In this document: in pieces, positions 8,073-15,876 of the stretch
Numbering within the stretch: position 1 is the first letter of the stretch
How the letters are laid out: the number at the start of each line of letters is the position of its first letter
Source of the DNA: an uncultured Spirochaetaceae bacterium
GTDB taxonomy: Bacteria; Spirochaetota; Spirochaetia; Sphaerochaetales; Sphaerochaetaceae
Direction: 5' to 3'
Length of the DNA: 43,263 nt
Assembly: GCA_900315435.1 (NCBI GenBank)
Contig: OMYY01000024.1
Coordinates: forward strand, 1 to 43,263
The notes under the pieces: generated by a model
What the model saw: the letters and a program-made list of their open reading frames with translations, nothing else
What the model was told of the DNA's origin: nothing
Database searches by the model: none
Position numbers and translations under genes: made by a program

Positions 8073-8804
8073 ATGGTACTGATTAATCTCGGTGCGCTTT
8101 CCGATAGCGAGCTACGTTACATAGCCCAGCAGGAAGGTTTTGGGGATTGGGAAGATGCGGATCGCGACGATCTCATCGAACGTCTTCAGGAAAAGTATGA
8201 GGAGGAGGATAATCCTGTCCCCGAGACAAAAGGTTCTGGCACCGCGCGCCGGTATCTCACGTCTTTGACCGACTTCGGCATGGAGGCTTCCTCCTCTGAC
8301 GAGCTGCCGGGGGTCGAGAAATTGCCGGAAGACTACAACTCGACGTCAGTCCATCTGCTGATCCGGGATCCCCAGTGGGCCTATGTCTACTGGTCGGTAG
8401 CCCCTGCTGTGAGGGAGACGCTGGACGACAAGGACGGGTGCGGCCTGTTCCTGCGGGTGCAACAGCAGCCGGAAGGGACGGGAAGCCCGGTCGTCTTCGA
8501 CATCGAGGTGGGCCTGAACGACAACGAGTGGAACATCAACCTGAGCGACAGCTCCGGCCTCTATACCATCCTGCTCTGCTATCGCCATGCAGACGGCACC
8601 ATCCAGCAGCTTGCGGCCAGCGGCAGCGTCGCCATGTATCGCCCCTACTGGGCGGACCACTACGAGGAAATCGGGGCTGAGGCGGATTTGTTCAACATCT
8701 ACTTCTCCAGTCTCGTGACCCGTAGCGGGGAACCGGTGGACAACCAGATCATCCGCAACATCGCCCGTATTTTCACCGAGGGGGAGAGCCATGCCAAAAA
8801 CTAA
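8073..8804 (+). CDS. DUF4912 domain protein with N-terminal Rho-N/SAP-like motif
   Basis: A 243-residue protein. Residues 6-42 (ALSDSELRYIAQQEGF...DRDDLIERLQEKY) look like the small helical Rho-N/SAP-like motif found at the front of many DUF4912 proteins. From about residue 87 comes the DUF4912 signature, STSVHLLIRDPQWAYVYWSVAP, followed by a beta-rich region (FDIEVGLNDNEWNINLSDSSGLYTILLCYR). DUF4912 has no proven biochemical activity that I know; it often neighbours GH57 or other glucan enzymes. Here its last 14 bases overlap the GH57 gene, which strongly suggests a joint function, perhaps glucan binding. The ATG at 8073 has GGGGGT 5 nt upstream. Confidence 0.85.
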   Translation: MVLINLGALSDSELRYIAQQEGFGDWEDADRDDLIERLQEKYEEEDNPVPETKGSGTARRYLTSLTDFGMEASSSDELPGVEKLPEDYNSTSVHLLIRDPQWAYVYWSVAPAVRETLDDKDGCGLFLRVQQQPEGTGSPVVFDIEVGLNDNEWNINLSDSSGLYTILLCYRHADGTIQQLAASGSVAMYRPYWADHYEEIGAEADLFNIYFSSLVTRSGEPVDNQIIRNIARIFTEGESHAKN

Positions 8805-10377
8805 CTACGTCGCATTCATTTTGAACGCGCACCTTCCCTACGTGCGCCATCTGGAGTACCCCCGTTTCCTGGAAGAGGACTGGCTGTACGAGGCGATCAG
8901 CGAGACATACCTGCCGATGATCCGGATGCTGAACCGCATTGCCGACGACCAGTTGCCGGTGAGGTTGGTCATCAGCGTCAGCCCCACCTTGGCGACCATG
9001 CTTGGCGACGAGCCGTTGCAGGAACGGTTCCTCGCATATCTGCAGAAGCACATCGAGCTGGGCCAGAAAGAGGTCCAGAGAACCGCCAGCGAGCAGCGCG
9101 AGTATGCCGAGATGGCCCAGGAATACCTGAACCGGTACCAGAGCGACCTGGAGGATTTCGAGGCCTGCGGCCGCAATATCCTTGAGAGTTTCCGCCGGCT
9201 CGAGGAGCGGGGAGTGGTCCAGCTGATCACCACCGCGGCAACCCACGCCTATCTTCCGCTCTACCAGGAGTTCCCTGCCGCCATCAACGCGCAGGTCGAC
9301 CTTGGCATCAAGAGCCATCTGGAGAATTTCGGCCGCATGACCCGTGGTTTCTGGCTGCCGGAGTGTGGTTACTTCCCTGGCCTGGAACGCTATCTGAAGG
9401 TCAAGGGAGTGCAATGGTTCCAGTGCTCCAGCCAGAGCATGCTGCTGTCCCCCGACCGCGTGGACGCAGGCAACCTGCGCCCGATCCGCTGCCCCAACGG
9501 GGTTGCGGCTTTCCCGCGCGACTACGAGCTGACCAGCCTGGTCTGGTCCAACACCGAAGGCTATCCCTGCGATCCCCGCTACCGCGAGTTTTACCGGGAT
9601 ATCGGCTACGACCTTCCGATGGACTATATCCGGGATTACATCGACGCCAGCGGACAGCGTATCTTCACCGGATACAAGTATTGCGCGATTACCGGCATGA
9701 CCAACGAGAAAGCGCCCTATGTCCCCAGCGTCGCCAGGGACCTGGTCAAGGTGCATGCCTCGAACTTCCTGTACAACGTCCAGGACAAGGCGCGCCGTAC
9801 CAGCAAGCTGGTCGGGGAGAAGCCGTTCTTCACGCTCGCCTTCGACTGCGAGCTCTTCGGCCACTGGTGGTACGAAGGCATCGATTGGCTGGAGCAGGTG
9901 CTCCGTCAGTCCTGCACCGATGCGTGCACGACCGAAATGACCACCCCGAGCCTCTTTCTGGAAACCAAGCCGAACCTGCAGACTGCCAGACCGGCATACT
10001 CTTCCTGGGGTGTGGGAGGCTTCAGCAGCACGTGGCTGGACGGCAGCAACCAGTGGATCTACCGCCACGTCTTCGAGGCGATCAAACGCATGGGAGAGCT
10101 GGCCGAACGTTTTCCTGACCAGACCAGCCTGAAGCGACGCTTCCTCAACCAGGCGGCGAGGGAAGTGCTGCTGTCCATGGCGAGCGACTGGCCTTTCATC
10201 ATGTACAGCAAGAGCGACGCGGCCTATGCGAAGAAGCGCTTCGAGGGACACCTGGAGAACTTCAACGTAGTCTACAGCAACATGTGCAAGAATGCCGTGA
10301 ACACCGAATGGCTGGTCAAGGCGGAGCGCAAGGACTTGATTTTCAAAGACATCAATTACAATATCTTTCGTGGATAA
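8791..10377 (+). CDS. GH57 1,4-alpha-glucan branching enzyme-like protein (DUF1957 type)
   Basis: A 528-residue GH57 enzyme of the branching-enzyme (TT1467/Thermococcus-like) type. The first block is AFILNAHLPYVRH (residues 8-20). GFWLPECGYFPG places the presumed nucleophile at Glu191. FDCELFGHWWYEG places the presumed acid/base at Asp352. Both are in the positions expected for this group, and length (usually 520-560) fits. Such enzymes form alpha-1,6 branches in glycogen-like glucan; amylase-like activity cannot be excluded. It starts inside the 3' end of the DUF4912 gene and is followed by a terminator at 10399, so the two form a closed bicistron. Confidence 0.9.
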   Translation: MPKTNYVAFILNAHLPYVRHLEYPRFLEEDWLYEAISETYLPMIRMLNRIADDQLPVRLVISVSPTLATMLGDEPLQERFLAYLQKHIELGQKEVQRTASEQREYAEMAQEYLNRYQSDLEDFEACGRNILESFRRLEERGVVQLITTAATHAYLPLYQEFPAAINAQVDLGIKSHLENFGRMTRGFWLPECGYFPGLERYLKVKGVQWFQCSSQSMLLSPDRVDAGNLRPIRCPNGVAAFPRDYELTSLVWSNTEGYPCDPRYREFYRDIGYDLPMDYIRDYIDASGQRIFTGYKYCAITGMTNEKAPYVPSVARDLVKVHASNFLYNVQDKARRTSKLVGEKPFFTLAFDCELFGHWWYEGIDWLEQVLRQSCTDACTTEMTTPSLFLETKPNLQTARPAYSSWGVGGFSSTWLDGSNQWIYRHVFEAIKRMGELAERFPDQTSLKRRFLNQAAREVLLSMASDWPFIMYSKSDAAYAKKRFEGHLENFNVVYSNMCKNAVNTEWLVKAERKDLIFKDINYNIFRG

Positions 10378-10398
10378 ATCCTGATGATAAAAGCAGTT

Positions 10399-10431
10399 GG
10401 GACTCGCTGAAAGGCGGGTCCCTTTTGTTTT
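10399..10431 (+). terminator. Intrinsic terminator of the DUF4912/GH57 bicistron
   Basis: GGGACTCGC (10399-10407) pairs with GCGGGTCCC (10414-10422, one G-T pair) over a short loop, followed by TTTTGTTTT. The bases from 10432 to 10617 hold no gene or RNA that I can recognise; short ORFs there have no family features. Confidence 0.85.
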
Positions 10432-10617
10432 GCCCCAAAAGGCGGGGAGCCCCTCGTGCGGATGGCATTCCCAAGAGAAGACCGTATCCATCATCGGTTT
10501 TCCCTCCATGCGCACGATGGCCCTTCCTGCTTGGAAAACCAGACATACGGGTTTCGTTTGTGTAGTAGTCCGTCAATTTTTCTTTCGAGCATGCCGGCAA
10601 ATTCCCCGGATTCGTCC

Positions 10618-10646
10618 TTGTGGTGTGGTGGGGAAGAGTGTAGATT
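10618..10646 (+). promoter_or_regulatory. Promoter of the mraZ-led division operon
   Basis: TTGTGG (10618-10623), a 17-nt spacer and TAGATT (10641-10646), about 60 nt before the mraZ start codon. An alternative extended -10, TGG-TACAAA (10649-10657), overlaps the MraZ-like boxes. Confidence 0.45.
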
Positions 10647-10685
10647 TGTGGTACAAAGTGGAGTGAATTCCCACTTTTGTGGGAG
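10645..10685 (+). promoter_or_regulatory. Candidate MraZ operator: phased GTGG boxes
   Basis: GTGG occurs at 10648, 10658 and 10679 (the last as GTGGG), spaced 10 and 21 nt apart, about one and two helical turns. MraZ is known to bind such G-rich direct repeats at its own promoter (TGGGN in E. coli, AAAGTGG-type in mycoplasmas). The boxes lie at and just after the predicted start site, where binding would repress. Confidence 0.5.
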
Positions 10686-10706
10686 AAATCTTCGAAGGAG
10701 TGGGGC

Positions 10707-11168
10707 ATGCTGACCGGTGAGTTCCGGGTATCCATTGACGACAAGGGAAGGGTTTCGGTCCCGAGCAAGCTGCGCGCCGCCATCGGTGGCGACAGCCTGT
10801 ATGTGACCAAAGGCCTGGAAAACTGTCTCTGGCTGATGCTCCCCGCCTACTTTGAGAAACTTGCCGAGATCATCCAGCCGGGTCCCGGTTCCGCCTTTGA
10901 CCGGAACCGCAGGTACATGCAGCGCCTGATCATCAGCCCGGCCCAGCAGGTCGACATCGACCGCGCCGGGCGTATCAACATTCCTCCCACGCTCCGGGAC
11001 TATGCCAGCCTCGAGCTGAAGAAGGAGTGCACGCTCCTCGGATCGGGAACCTACCTCGAGCTGTGGAACGTCGACGCGTATGACAGGTATCTCGAGGACG
11101 CGCAGGCCTCGTTCAACCAAGCGGCCGAAGGACTCAGCGAACAACTGAACATGCTCGGGAGGGAATGA
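10707..11168 (+). CDS. mraZ: Transcriptional regulator MraZ
   Basis: A 153-residue protein built of two tandem SpoVT/AbrB-like half domains, each with the DxxGRxxxP signature: DDKGRVSVPSKLR near residue 12 and DRAGRINIPPTLR near residue 88. MraZ forms a DNA-binding ring that controls its own division/cell-wall operon. I chose the ATG at 10707 because GAAGGAG lies 6 nt upstream; a TTG 30 nt earlier extends the frame but falls in the operator-like boxes and has no ribosome-binding site. rsmH follows 1 nt after the stop. Confidence 0.93.
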   Translation: MLTGEFRVSIDDKGRVSVPSKLRAAIGGDSLYVTKGLENCLWLMLPAYFEKLAEIIQPGPGSAFDRNRRYMQRLIISPAQQVDIDRAGRINIPPTLRDYASLELKKECTLLGSGTYLELWNVDAYDRYLEDAQASFNQAAEGLSEQLNMLGRE

Positions 11169-11169
11169 G

Positions 11170-12057
11170 ATGGAATACGTGCACTATCCGGTGATGTACC
11201 ACGAAGTCCTTTCCTATCTGGTCCCGAAGCGGGAGGATGCGCTGATGGTCGACTGCACCACCGGCGAGGGCGGCCATACCCGCCTCTTCCTGGAGAAGTA
11301 TCCCCGCCTGCATGTCACCGGCCTGGACCGGGACAGCGAGATCCAGAAGAAGGCGATAGCCCGCATGCAGCCCTTCGGAGAGCGGTTCACGCCGGTCAAC
11401 ACCTGGTTCGACGATTACTGGGAAACCTACCAAGGCCCCAAGGTGGACCTCGTGCTGTTCGACCTTGGTATCTCCTCCTATCATTTCGCCGAGTCTGAGC
11501 GGGGGTTCTCCTTCCAGAAAGAGGAGGAGCTGGACATGCGTCTTGACCTGCGCCAGAGCTTGAGCGCAGAGACGGTGGTCAACTCCTATGCGGAAGAGGA
11601 CCTCGCGACCGTCATCTACCGGTATGGAGAGGAGCGCTATTCCCGTCGCATCGCCCGGGCGATTGCAGAGGCGAGGGCGAAGGAGCGCATCGTCACCACC
11701 AGACAACTGGCCGACATCATCTTACACGCGGTGCCTCCGCAGTACCGCTACGGCCACATCCACCCGGCGACCCGGAGCTTCCAGGCAATCCGCATTGAGG
11801 TGAACCGGGAGCTGGACCGGATCGAGCCGGCCATACGGGGTGCCGTTGACTCGCTCCTTCCCGGTGGAAGGGCCGCGGTGATCACCTTCCACTCATTGGA
11901 GGACAGGCCGGTCAAATGGCTGTTCCGCGAGCTGGCTGGAGGAGACCAGCCGAAGGTGAAGATCCTCACCAAGCACCCGGTGGTGCCCGGCGAGGAGGAA
12001 ATTGCAGAAAACAGCCCCTCGAGAAGCGCGAAGCTTCGGGTAGTGGAGCGGATATAA
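11170..12057 (+). CDS. rsmH: 16S rRNA (cytosine-1402-N4) methyltransferase RsmH (MraW)
   Basis: A 295-residue SAM-dependent methyltransferase that modifies C1402 of 16S rRNA. It opens with YVHYPVMYHEVLSYL (family form HxPVLLxEVL), then VDCTTGEGGHTRLFLE for SAM binding and FDLGISSYHF for the catalytic loop. The RGFSF..ELDMRLD segment and the C-terminal AVITFHSLEDRPVKW and SPSRSAKLRVVER blocks are all family hallmarks. Position directly after mraZ is the standard division-cluster arrangement. The ATG follows the mraZ stop by 1 nt, with GGGAGGG just upstream. Confidence 0.96.
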   Translation: MEYVHYPVMYHEVLSYLVPKREDALMVDCTTGEGGHTRLFLEKYPRLHVTGLDRDSEIQKKAIARMQPFGERFTPVNTWFDDYWETYQGPKVDLVLFDLGISSYHFAESERGFSFQKEEELDMRLDLRQSLSAETVVNSYAEEDLATVIYRYGEERYSRRIARAIAEARAKERIVTTRQLADIILHAVPPQYRYGHIHPATRSFQAIRIEVNRELDRIEPAIRGAVDSLLPGGRAAVITFHSLEDRPVKWLFRELAGGDQPKVKILTKHPVVPGEEEIAENSPSRSAKLRVVERI

Positions 12058-12067
12058 GGAGTCAAGC

Positions 12068-12436
12068 ATGCAGAGCGCCATCAAATACCAATATCAGGAA
12101 CCGTACCGGCAGCCTCGGAAGACTCCCGTCAGGGACTTCGAGCCCATCCCGCGGAAGGATGCCATCGGAAAGGCGATGGTCATCGGCATGATCGTGTTCA
12201 TCATGAGCGTGATTTTCTGCATCGTCTGGGAGGCCGCCGTCGCGCGCTCCCTCGAGCTGCAGAAGCAGAGTCTGCAAACCACCATCAGGGAGCTGGATGA
12301 GCAGAAGCGCGACCTGCGTGCCACCATCGCCAGAGAGCAGATGCCGGAAGAGGTGGTCCGGCTTGCCATGCAGGACGATGTCCGCTTTGTCGCCATCGAC
12401 CCGAAACAGGCCATCAGGGTGGGGGGCGTGGATTGA
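12068..12436 (+). CDS. ftsL: FtsL-like septal membrane protein
   Basis: A 122-residue bitopic membrane protein. The N-terminal ~35 residues are polar and basic. One membrane helix covers about residues 36-58 (MVIGMIVFIMSVIFCIVW), followed by a heptad-rich coiled coil (LELQKQSLQTTIRELDEQKRDLR). This is the architecture of FtsL, which joins FtsB and FtsQ in the divisome. Sequence conservation in FtsL is low, so the call rests on topology and on position between rsmH and murF. murF begins 1 nt after the stop. Confidence 0.75.
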   Translation: MQSAIKYQYQEPYRQPRKTPVRDFEPIPRKDAIGKAMVIGMIVFIMSVIFCIVWEAAVARSLELQKQSLQTTIRELDEQKRDLRATIAREQMPEEVVRLAMQDDVRFVAIDPKQAIRVGGVD

Positions 12437-12437
12437 G

Positions 12438-13796
12438 ATGAGGCTCACGGCTCCCGTATCCCTGGCTTTCGCGGCGCATGCGTGTGGCGGACGTCTGGTC
12501 CGCCCGAATGGCGTGTCTGTCGATTCCGTCTCCATTGACACCAGAAACTTGGAGAAGGGAGCCCTTTTCTTCGCCCTTGCCGGCGAGAACTGCGATGGTT
12601 CCCGCTTCGTCCCTCTGGCGCAGTCGCTCGGCGCCCATGCCGCGGTCGTCGCCGAGAGCCATGTCGCCGAACTGCTTTCCGCCTGCTCGATTCCTCTTAT
12701 CGCGGTCAAGGATTCCCTGCGCGCGTTGCAGCGGTTTTCCGCCCATGAATTGGAAAAGTACACCCACGTGGAGTACGTGGGCGTGACCGGTTCCTGCGGC
12801 AAATCGACCACAAAGGAGGCGATCAGCGCCATTCTCTCGGTCCATGGAAACACTGTCAGGACTCCCGGCAACCTCAATAGCGAGATTGGTCTTCCCTTGA
12901 GCGTGTTGCAGGTGGGTCCGGCTACCCGCTATGGCGTCTTCGAGATGGGCGTCGACCACGTGGGGGAGATGGGGCGCATGCTGGACGTCATGAAGCCTGA
13001 TGTGGCGGTGTTGACCAATATCGGCATCTCCCACCTGGAGAAGTTCCATACCCAGAGGGCGATCGCCCATGAGAAGGGGGGGATCTTCCATCCCGGCATC
13101 GGTGCCGGATTCATTAGTCGCGGATGTCCTTTCACCAGACAGATCGAGAAGGAGCGCGGGCTCCTGTTGGGGTCATTTGACGCATCCGATCTGCTGGCGG
13201 AGGATCTTGGATTGGATGGTTGGCGGCTGAGCATAGCGAACCAGCAATGTGTCGTGCATGTGTTCGGCCGCCATCTCCTCCACGACATCGCCGCCGCGGT
13301 GCAGGTTGCGCGTTACCTTGGCGTGCCTGACATCGAGATCGCCGAGGGCCTGGACGGGTTCCGGCCGATGGCCGGGAGAGCCACCGTGCTGAACGGCGAG
13401 GTGACCATCATCGAGGACTGCTACAACGCCAGCCTCGATTCGACCAGCTCGATGCTTGACACCATTGCCAAGGTTCCCTGGAAAGGAGCCAAGAAGGTGG
13501 TGCTCGGCACGATGAAGGAACTGGGGAGCGCGAGCGTCTCCGCCCACCAGGAAGTGGCGAGACATATCATGCGTTGCGGTTTTGACGGGGCGTTCCTGTA
13601 CGGCAAGGAGATGGGGACCGCCTATCGGCTCTTGAAACGGAGCGGCTACCGGGGCTCCCTTGTCTATACGGACGATTTCGACGACCTGCGCGACCAGGTG
13701 ACCCATGGCGTCAAACGCGGGGACCTTTGTCTGGTCAAGGGGTCGCGGTCGATGGCGATGGAGCGGTTGATTCCTTTCCTGAGGCAGGTAGGGTGA
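12438..13796 (+). CDS. murF: UDP-MurNAc-tripeptide:D-Ala-D-Ala ligase MurF
   Basis: A 452-residue Mur ligase that adds D-Ala-D-Ala in the last cytoplasmic step of the peptidoglycan precursor pathway. The ATP loop GSCGKST is at residues 118-124, followed by the family pattern TPGNLNSEIGLPL. EMGVDHVGEMGRM matches the MurF form of the metal/substrate region. The central NIGISHLEKF and C-terminal EDCYNASLDS and KGSRSMAME complete the three domains. I chose the ATG at 12438 because translation then starts with the typical N-terminal domain and follows ftsL directly. Its stop shares one base with the mraY start (TGATG). The neighbouring murE common in other phyla is absent. Confidence 0.93.
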   Translation: MRLTAPVSLAFAAHACGGRLVRPNGVSVDSVSIDTRNLEKGALFFALAGENCDGSRFVPLAQSLGAHAAVVAESHVAELLSACSIPLIAVKDSLRALQRFSAHELEKYTHVEYVGVTGSCGKSTTKEAISAILSVHGNTVRTPGNLNSEIGLPLSVLQVGPATRYGVFEMGVDHVGEMGRMLDVMKPDVAVLTNIGISHLEKFHTQRAIAHEKGGIFHPGIGAGFISRGCPFTRQIEKERGLLLGSFDASDLLAEDLGLDGWRLSIANQQCVVHVFGRHLLHDIAAAVQVARYLGVPDIEIAEGLDGFRPMAGRATVLNGEVTIIEDCYNASLDSTSSMLDTIAKVPWKGAKKVVLGTMKELGSASVSAHQEVARHIMRCGFDGAFLYGKEMGTAYRLLKRSGYRGSLVYTDDFDDLRDQVTHGVKRGDLCLVKGSRSMAMERLIPFLRQVG

Positions 13797-14674
13797 TGTC
13801 CGGCTTCCTTCTGGGTTTCTGCTTTACATTGGCGCTCTCACTCTGCCTGCTCCATTCCAAGCGCAAGCTGGTGGTCCGGATCAAGCCGGAACTGCGGGAT
13901 GTGCAGGAAGCCAAAAGCGGTACCCCCACGGTCGGGGGTATCGCCTTTACCGTTTCCACTACGGTCGTCTCGCTTCTCCTGCATCTGAGCCCGGTCGGGC
14001 TGCTTGCCATGTGGCTCTTTGCCGCCGTCGGCCTGCTGGACGACTTGGAGAAGACCCGGACCCGTAACGGCGATGGACTGAAGAGCACTACCAAGCTGTT
14101 TGCCCAGTTCCTCGCCGCGTTCCTGACCGTGCTGATGCTTGGGATGAACAACCTGGTCGAGACCAATTTCAGTTACAGCGCCTTCTCCGTCTTTTTCCTG
14201 GTCTACATGGTCAACGCGGTCAATATTTCCGATGGGATGGACGGGCTGGCGACACTGATGGCCCTTCCCGCCCTCTGCATGGTGGCAGCCGTAGACCGGA
14301 ACCCGTTCCTGTTGGCATTTATCGGGTCTCTGCTGGGATTCCTGATTCTCAACATGAAGCCTGCGAAGTATTTCATGGGGGACACCGGCAGCCATGCCAT
14401 CGGGGCGGTACTTGCCTTGGCGGCGTTGGTGCATCATCGGGAAGGACCCGTATTGGTTGCGACGATTCCTTTCTTTGTGGAATTCCTCAGTTCTTTCGTG
14501 CAGATTGTCGCCATCCGGCTTTTCGGCCGGAAGGTGTTCGCCATCGCGCCCCTGCACCATGACCTGCAAAAACATGGGTTGGGGGAGAGAACCACGGTAG
14601 CCATCTTTTTTCTGGCAAGCCTGTCGGCCACGCTGGCAGCGGTATGGTTGATGGGCAGGGGAGGGTTTGCGTGA
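13796..14674 (+). CDS. mraY: Phospho-MurNAc-pentapeptide transferase MraY (divergent C-terminus)
   Basis: A 292-residue polytopic membrane enzyme, the expected lipid I synthase in this cluster. KSGTPTVGGIAF matches the MraY cytoplasmic loop, LLDDLEKTR the Asp-Asp motif, VNAVNISDGMDGLA the substrate Asn/Asp motif and FMGDTGSHAIGA the catalytic Asp loop. The histidine motif reads APLHHDLQKHG, where classical MraY has SPIHHHFELKG, so the third His and the Glu are replaced; the form is closer to the LHHxL pattern of WecA/TagO relatives. The protein is also 30-60 residues shorter than usual. Start and stop overlap both neighbours. MraY is favoured by context. Confidence 0.82.
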   Translation: MSGFLLGFCFTLALSLCLLHSKRKLVVRIKPELRDVQEAKSGTPTVGGIAFTVSTTVVSLLLHLSPVGLLAMWLFAAVGLLDDLEKTRTRNGDGLKSTTKLFAQFLAAFLTVLMLGMNNLVETNFSYSAFSVFFLVYMVNAVNISDGMDGLATLMALPALCMVAAVDRNPFLLAFIGSLLGFLILNMKPAKYFMGDTGSHAIGAVLALAALVHHREGPVLVATIPFFVEFLSSFVQIVAIRLFGRKVFAIAPLHHDLQKHGLGERTTVAIFFLASLSATLAAVWLMGRGGFA

Positions 14675-15876
14675 TGTGGGACGCCGACCAGTGGGATGCA
14701 TCGAACCGCATGGCATCGCTGAGGCATGAGCGCCGCTATGGCGCGTTCACCTTCCTGTGCCTGGTCGTCTTCCTGACCTGTTTCGGCCTCCTCATGCTCT
14801 ACAGCTCCTCGTACGACGAGGCGATCCGCCACGGGTTGCCGCACTATTACTTTTTCGTACATCAGCTGGCGTTTGTCGTGCTCTCGGCCTTCGTCGGCGT
14901 GGTCGTCTGCTACATGCCCGTCAAGGTGCTCCGGATGATGACGGTCCCGATGGTGGCGGCTGCCTTCCTGCTGATGCTGCTCAGCCTGTTCACCCCGCTG
15001 GGGGTGGTGGTCCTTGGAGCCCGCCGCTGGATCCGGCTCGGTCCGCTTTCCCTACAACCGAGCGAGCTGGCCAAAGTGGCGACCCTCTTCTTTATCGCGG
15101 ACTGGTACGCGAAGGAGCACCGGAAGGTTGCCCGCTATCTGGTGCCGATGGGGGTGATGCTGCTCTTCGCGGTCTTGATCCTGATGCAACGGGACTTCAG
15201 CACGACGATTGTCTATCTCTGCCTCTGCCTGGCGCTGCAGATGGCTGCCGGACTCCATTTCAGCATCCTGCTCCTGGCCCTGGCCGTCATCTTTGTGCCC
15301 AGCATCCTGGCTATCCTGACCGCCCCCTACCGCATCCAGCGCATGGCTTCGTTCCTCTTTCCGGGAATAGACCGCAGCGGCGCATCCTACCAGGTGGACA
15401 GCGCCTTGAAGGCGATCCGCAGCGGGGGATTGTTCGGTGTCGGACTCGGCTCTGGCACCTACAAGCTGGGAATCCTCCCCGAAGTGCAGAATGATTTCAT
15501 TTTCGCATCGATGTGCGAGGAACTGGGGTTGTTCTGGATGCTGTTCCTGCTCGGGCTCTTCCTGCTTTTCGCCATTCTGGGATACCGGAGTTTCGCACAG
15601 ATGGTCCGCCATGACCGCTTCCTCGGATACGTGGATTTCGGCCTGACCACGCTGATCATCAGCCAAGTGGTGATCAATGTCTCGGTCGTCACCGGCCTGT
15701 TGCCGCCGACCGGCATTCCGCTTCCCTTCTTCAGCCAAGGGGGGACGAACTTGTTCGTCACCCTCGTCTCCAGTTCGGTGCTCTTCAGGATCATGGTCGA
15801 GCTCGGCAGGCAGCCGATTCCCCCCGATGGACACGAGGCAGGCAAGAGCGTCAATTTCCCGGCGAGGAACCCATGA
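14674..15876 (+). CDS. ftsW: Peptidoglycan polymerase FtsW (SEDS family)
   Basis: A 400-residue SEDS protein with about ten membrane helices. SEDS proteins polymerise glycan strands from lipid II at the septum, working with a class B PBP. Recognisable blocks include GARRWIRLGPLSLQPSELAK, the QRDFSTT segment, GASYQVDSALKAIRSGGLFGVGLG, and near the end LLPPTGIPLPFFSQGGTNL, all characteristic of FtsW/RodA. I chose the ATG at 14674, which overlaps the mraY stop (ATGTGG beginning on its last base) and has GGGGAGGG 8 nt upstream; an in-frame ATG 30 nt earlier lies inside mraY. Division-operon context favours FtsW over RodA. A partner PBP is encoded 8.7 kb downstream. Confidence 0.93.
   Translation: MWDADQWDASNRMASLRHERRYGAFTFLCLVVFLTCFGLLMLYSSSYDEAIRHGLPHYYFFVHQLAFVVLSAFVGVVVCYMPVKVLRMMTVPMVAAAFLLMLLSLFTPLGVVVLGARRWIRLGPLSLQPSELAKVATLFFIADWYAKEHRKVARYLVPMGVMLLFAVLILMQRDFSTTIVYLCLCLALQMAAGLHFSILLLALAVIFVPSILAILTAPYRIQRMASFLFPGIDRSGASYQVDSALKAIRSGGLFGVGLGSGTYKLGILPEVQNDFIFASMCEELGLFWMLFLLGLFLLFAILGYRSFAQMVRHDRFLGYVDFGLTTLIISQVVINVSVVTGLLPPTGIPLPFFSQGGTNLFVTLVSSSVLFRIMVELGRQPIPPDGHEAGKSVNFPARNP

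Noticed and set aside
10432..10617. Possible small RNA in the gap before mraZ
   Set aside because: No recognisable RNA family, no promoter-terminator pair of its own, and no strong long-range hairpin was found by eye.
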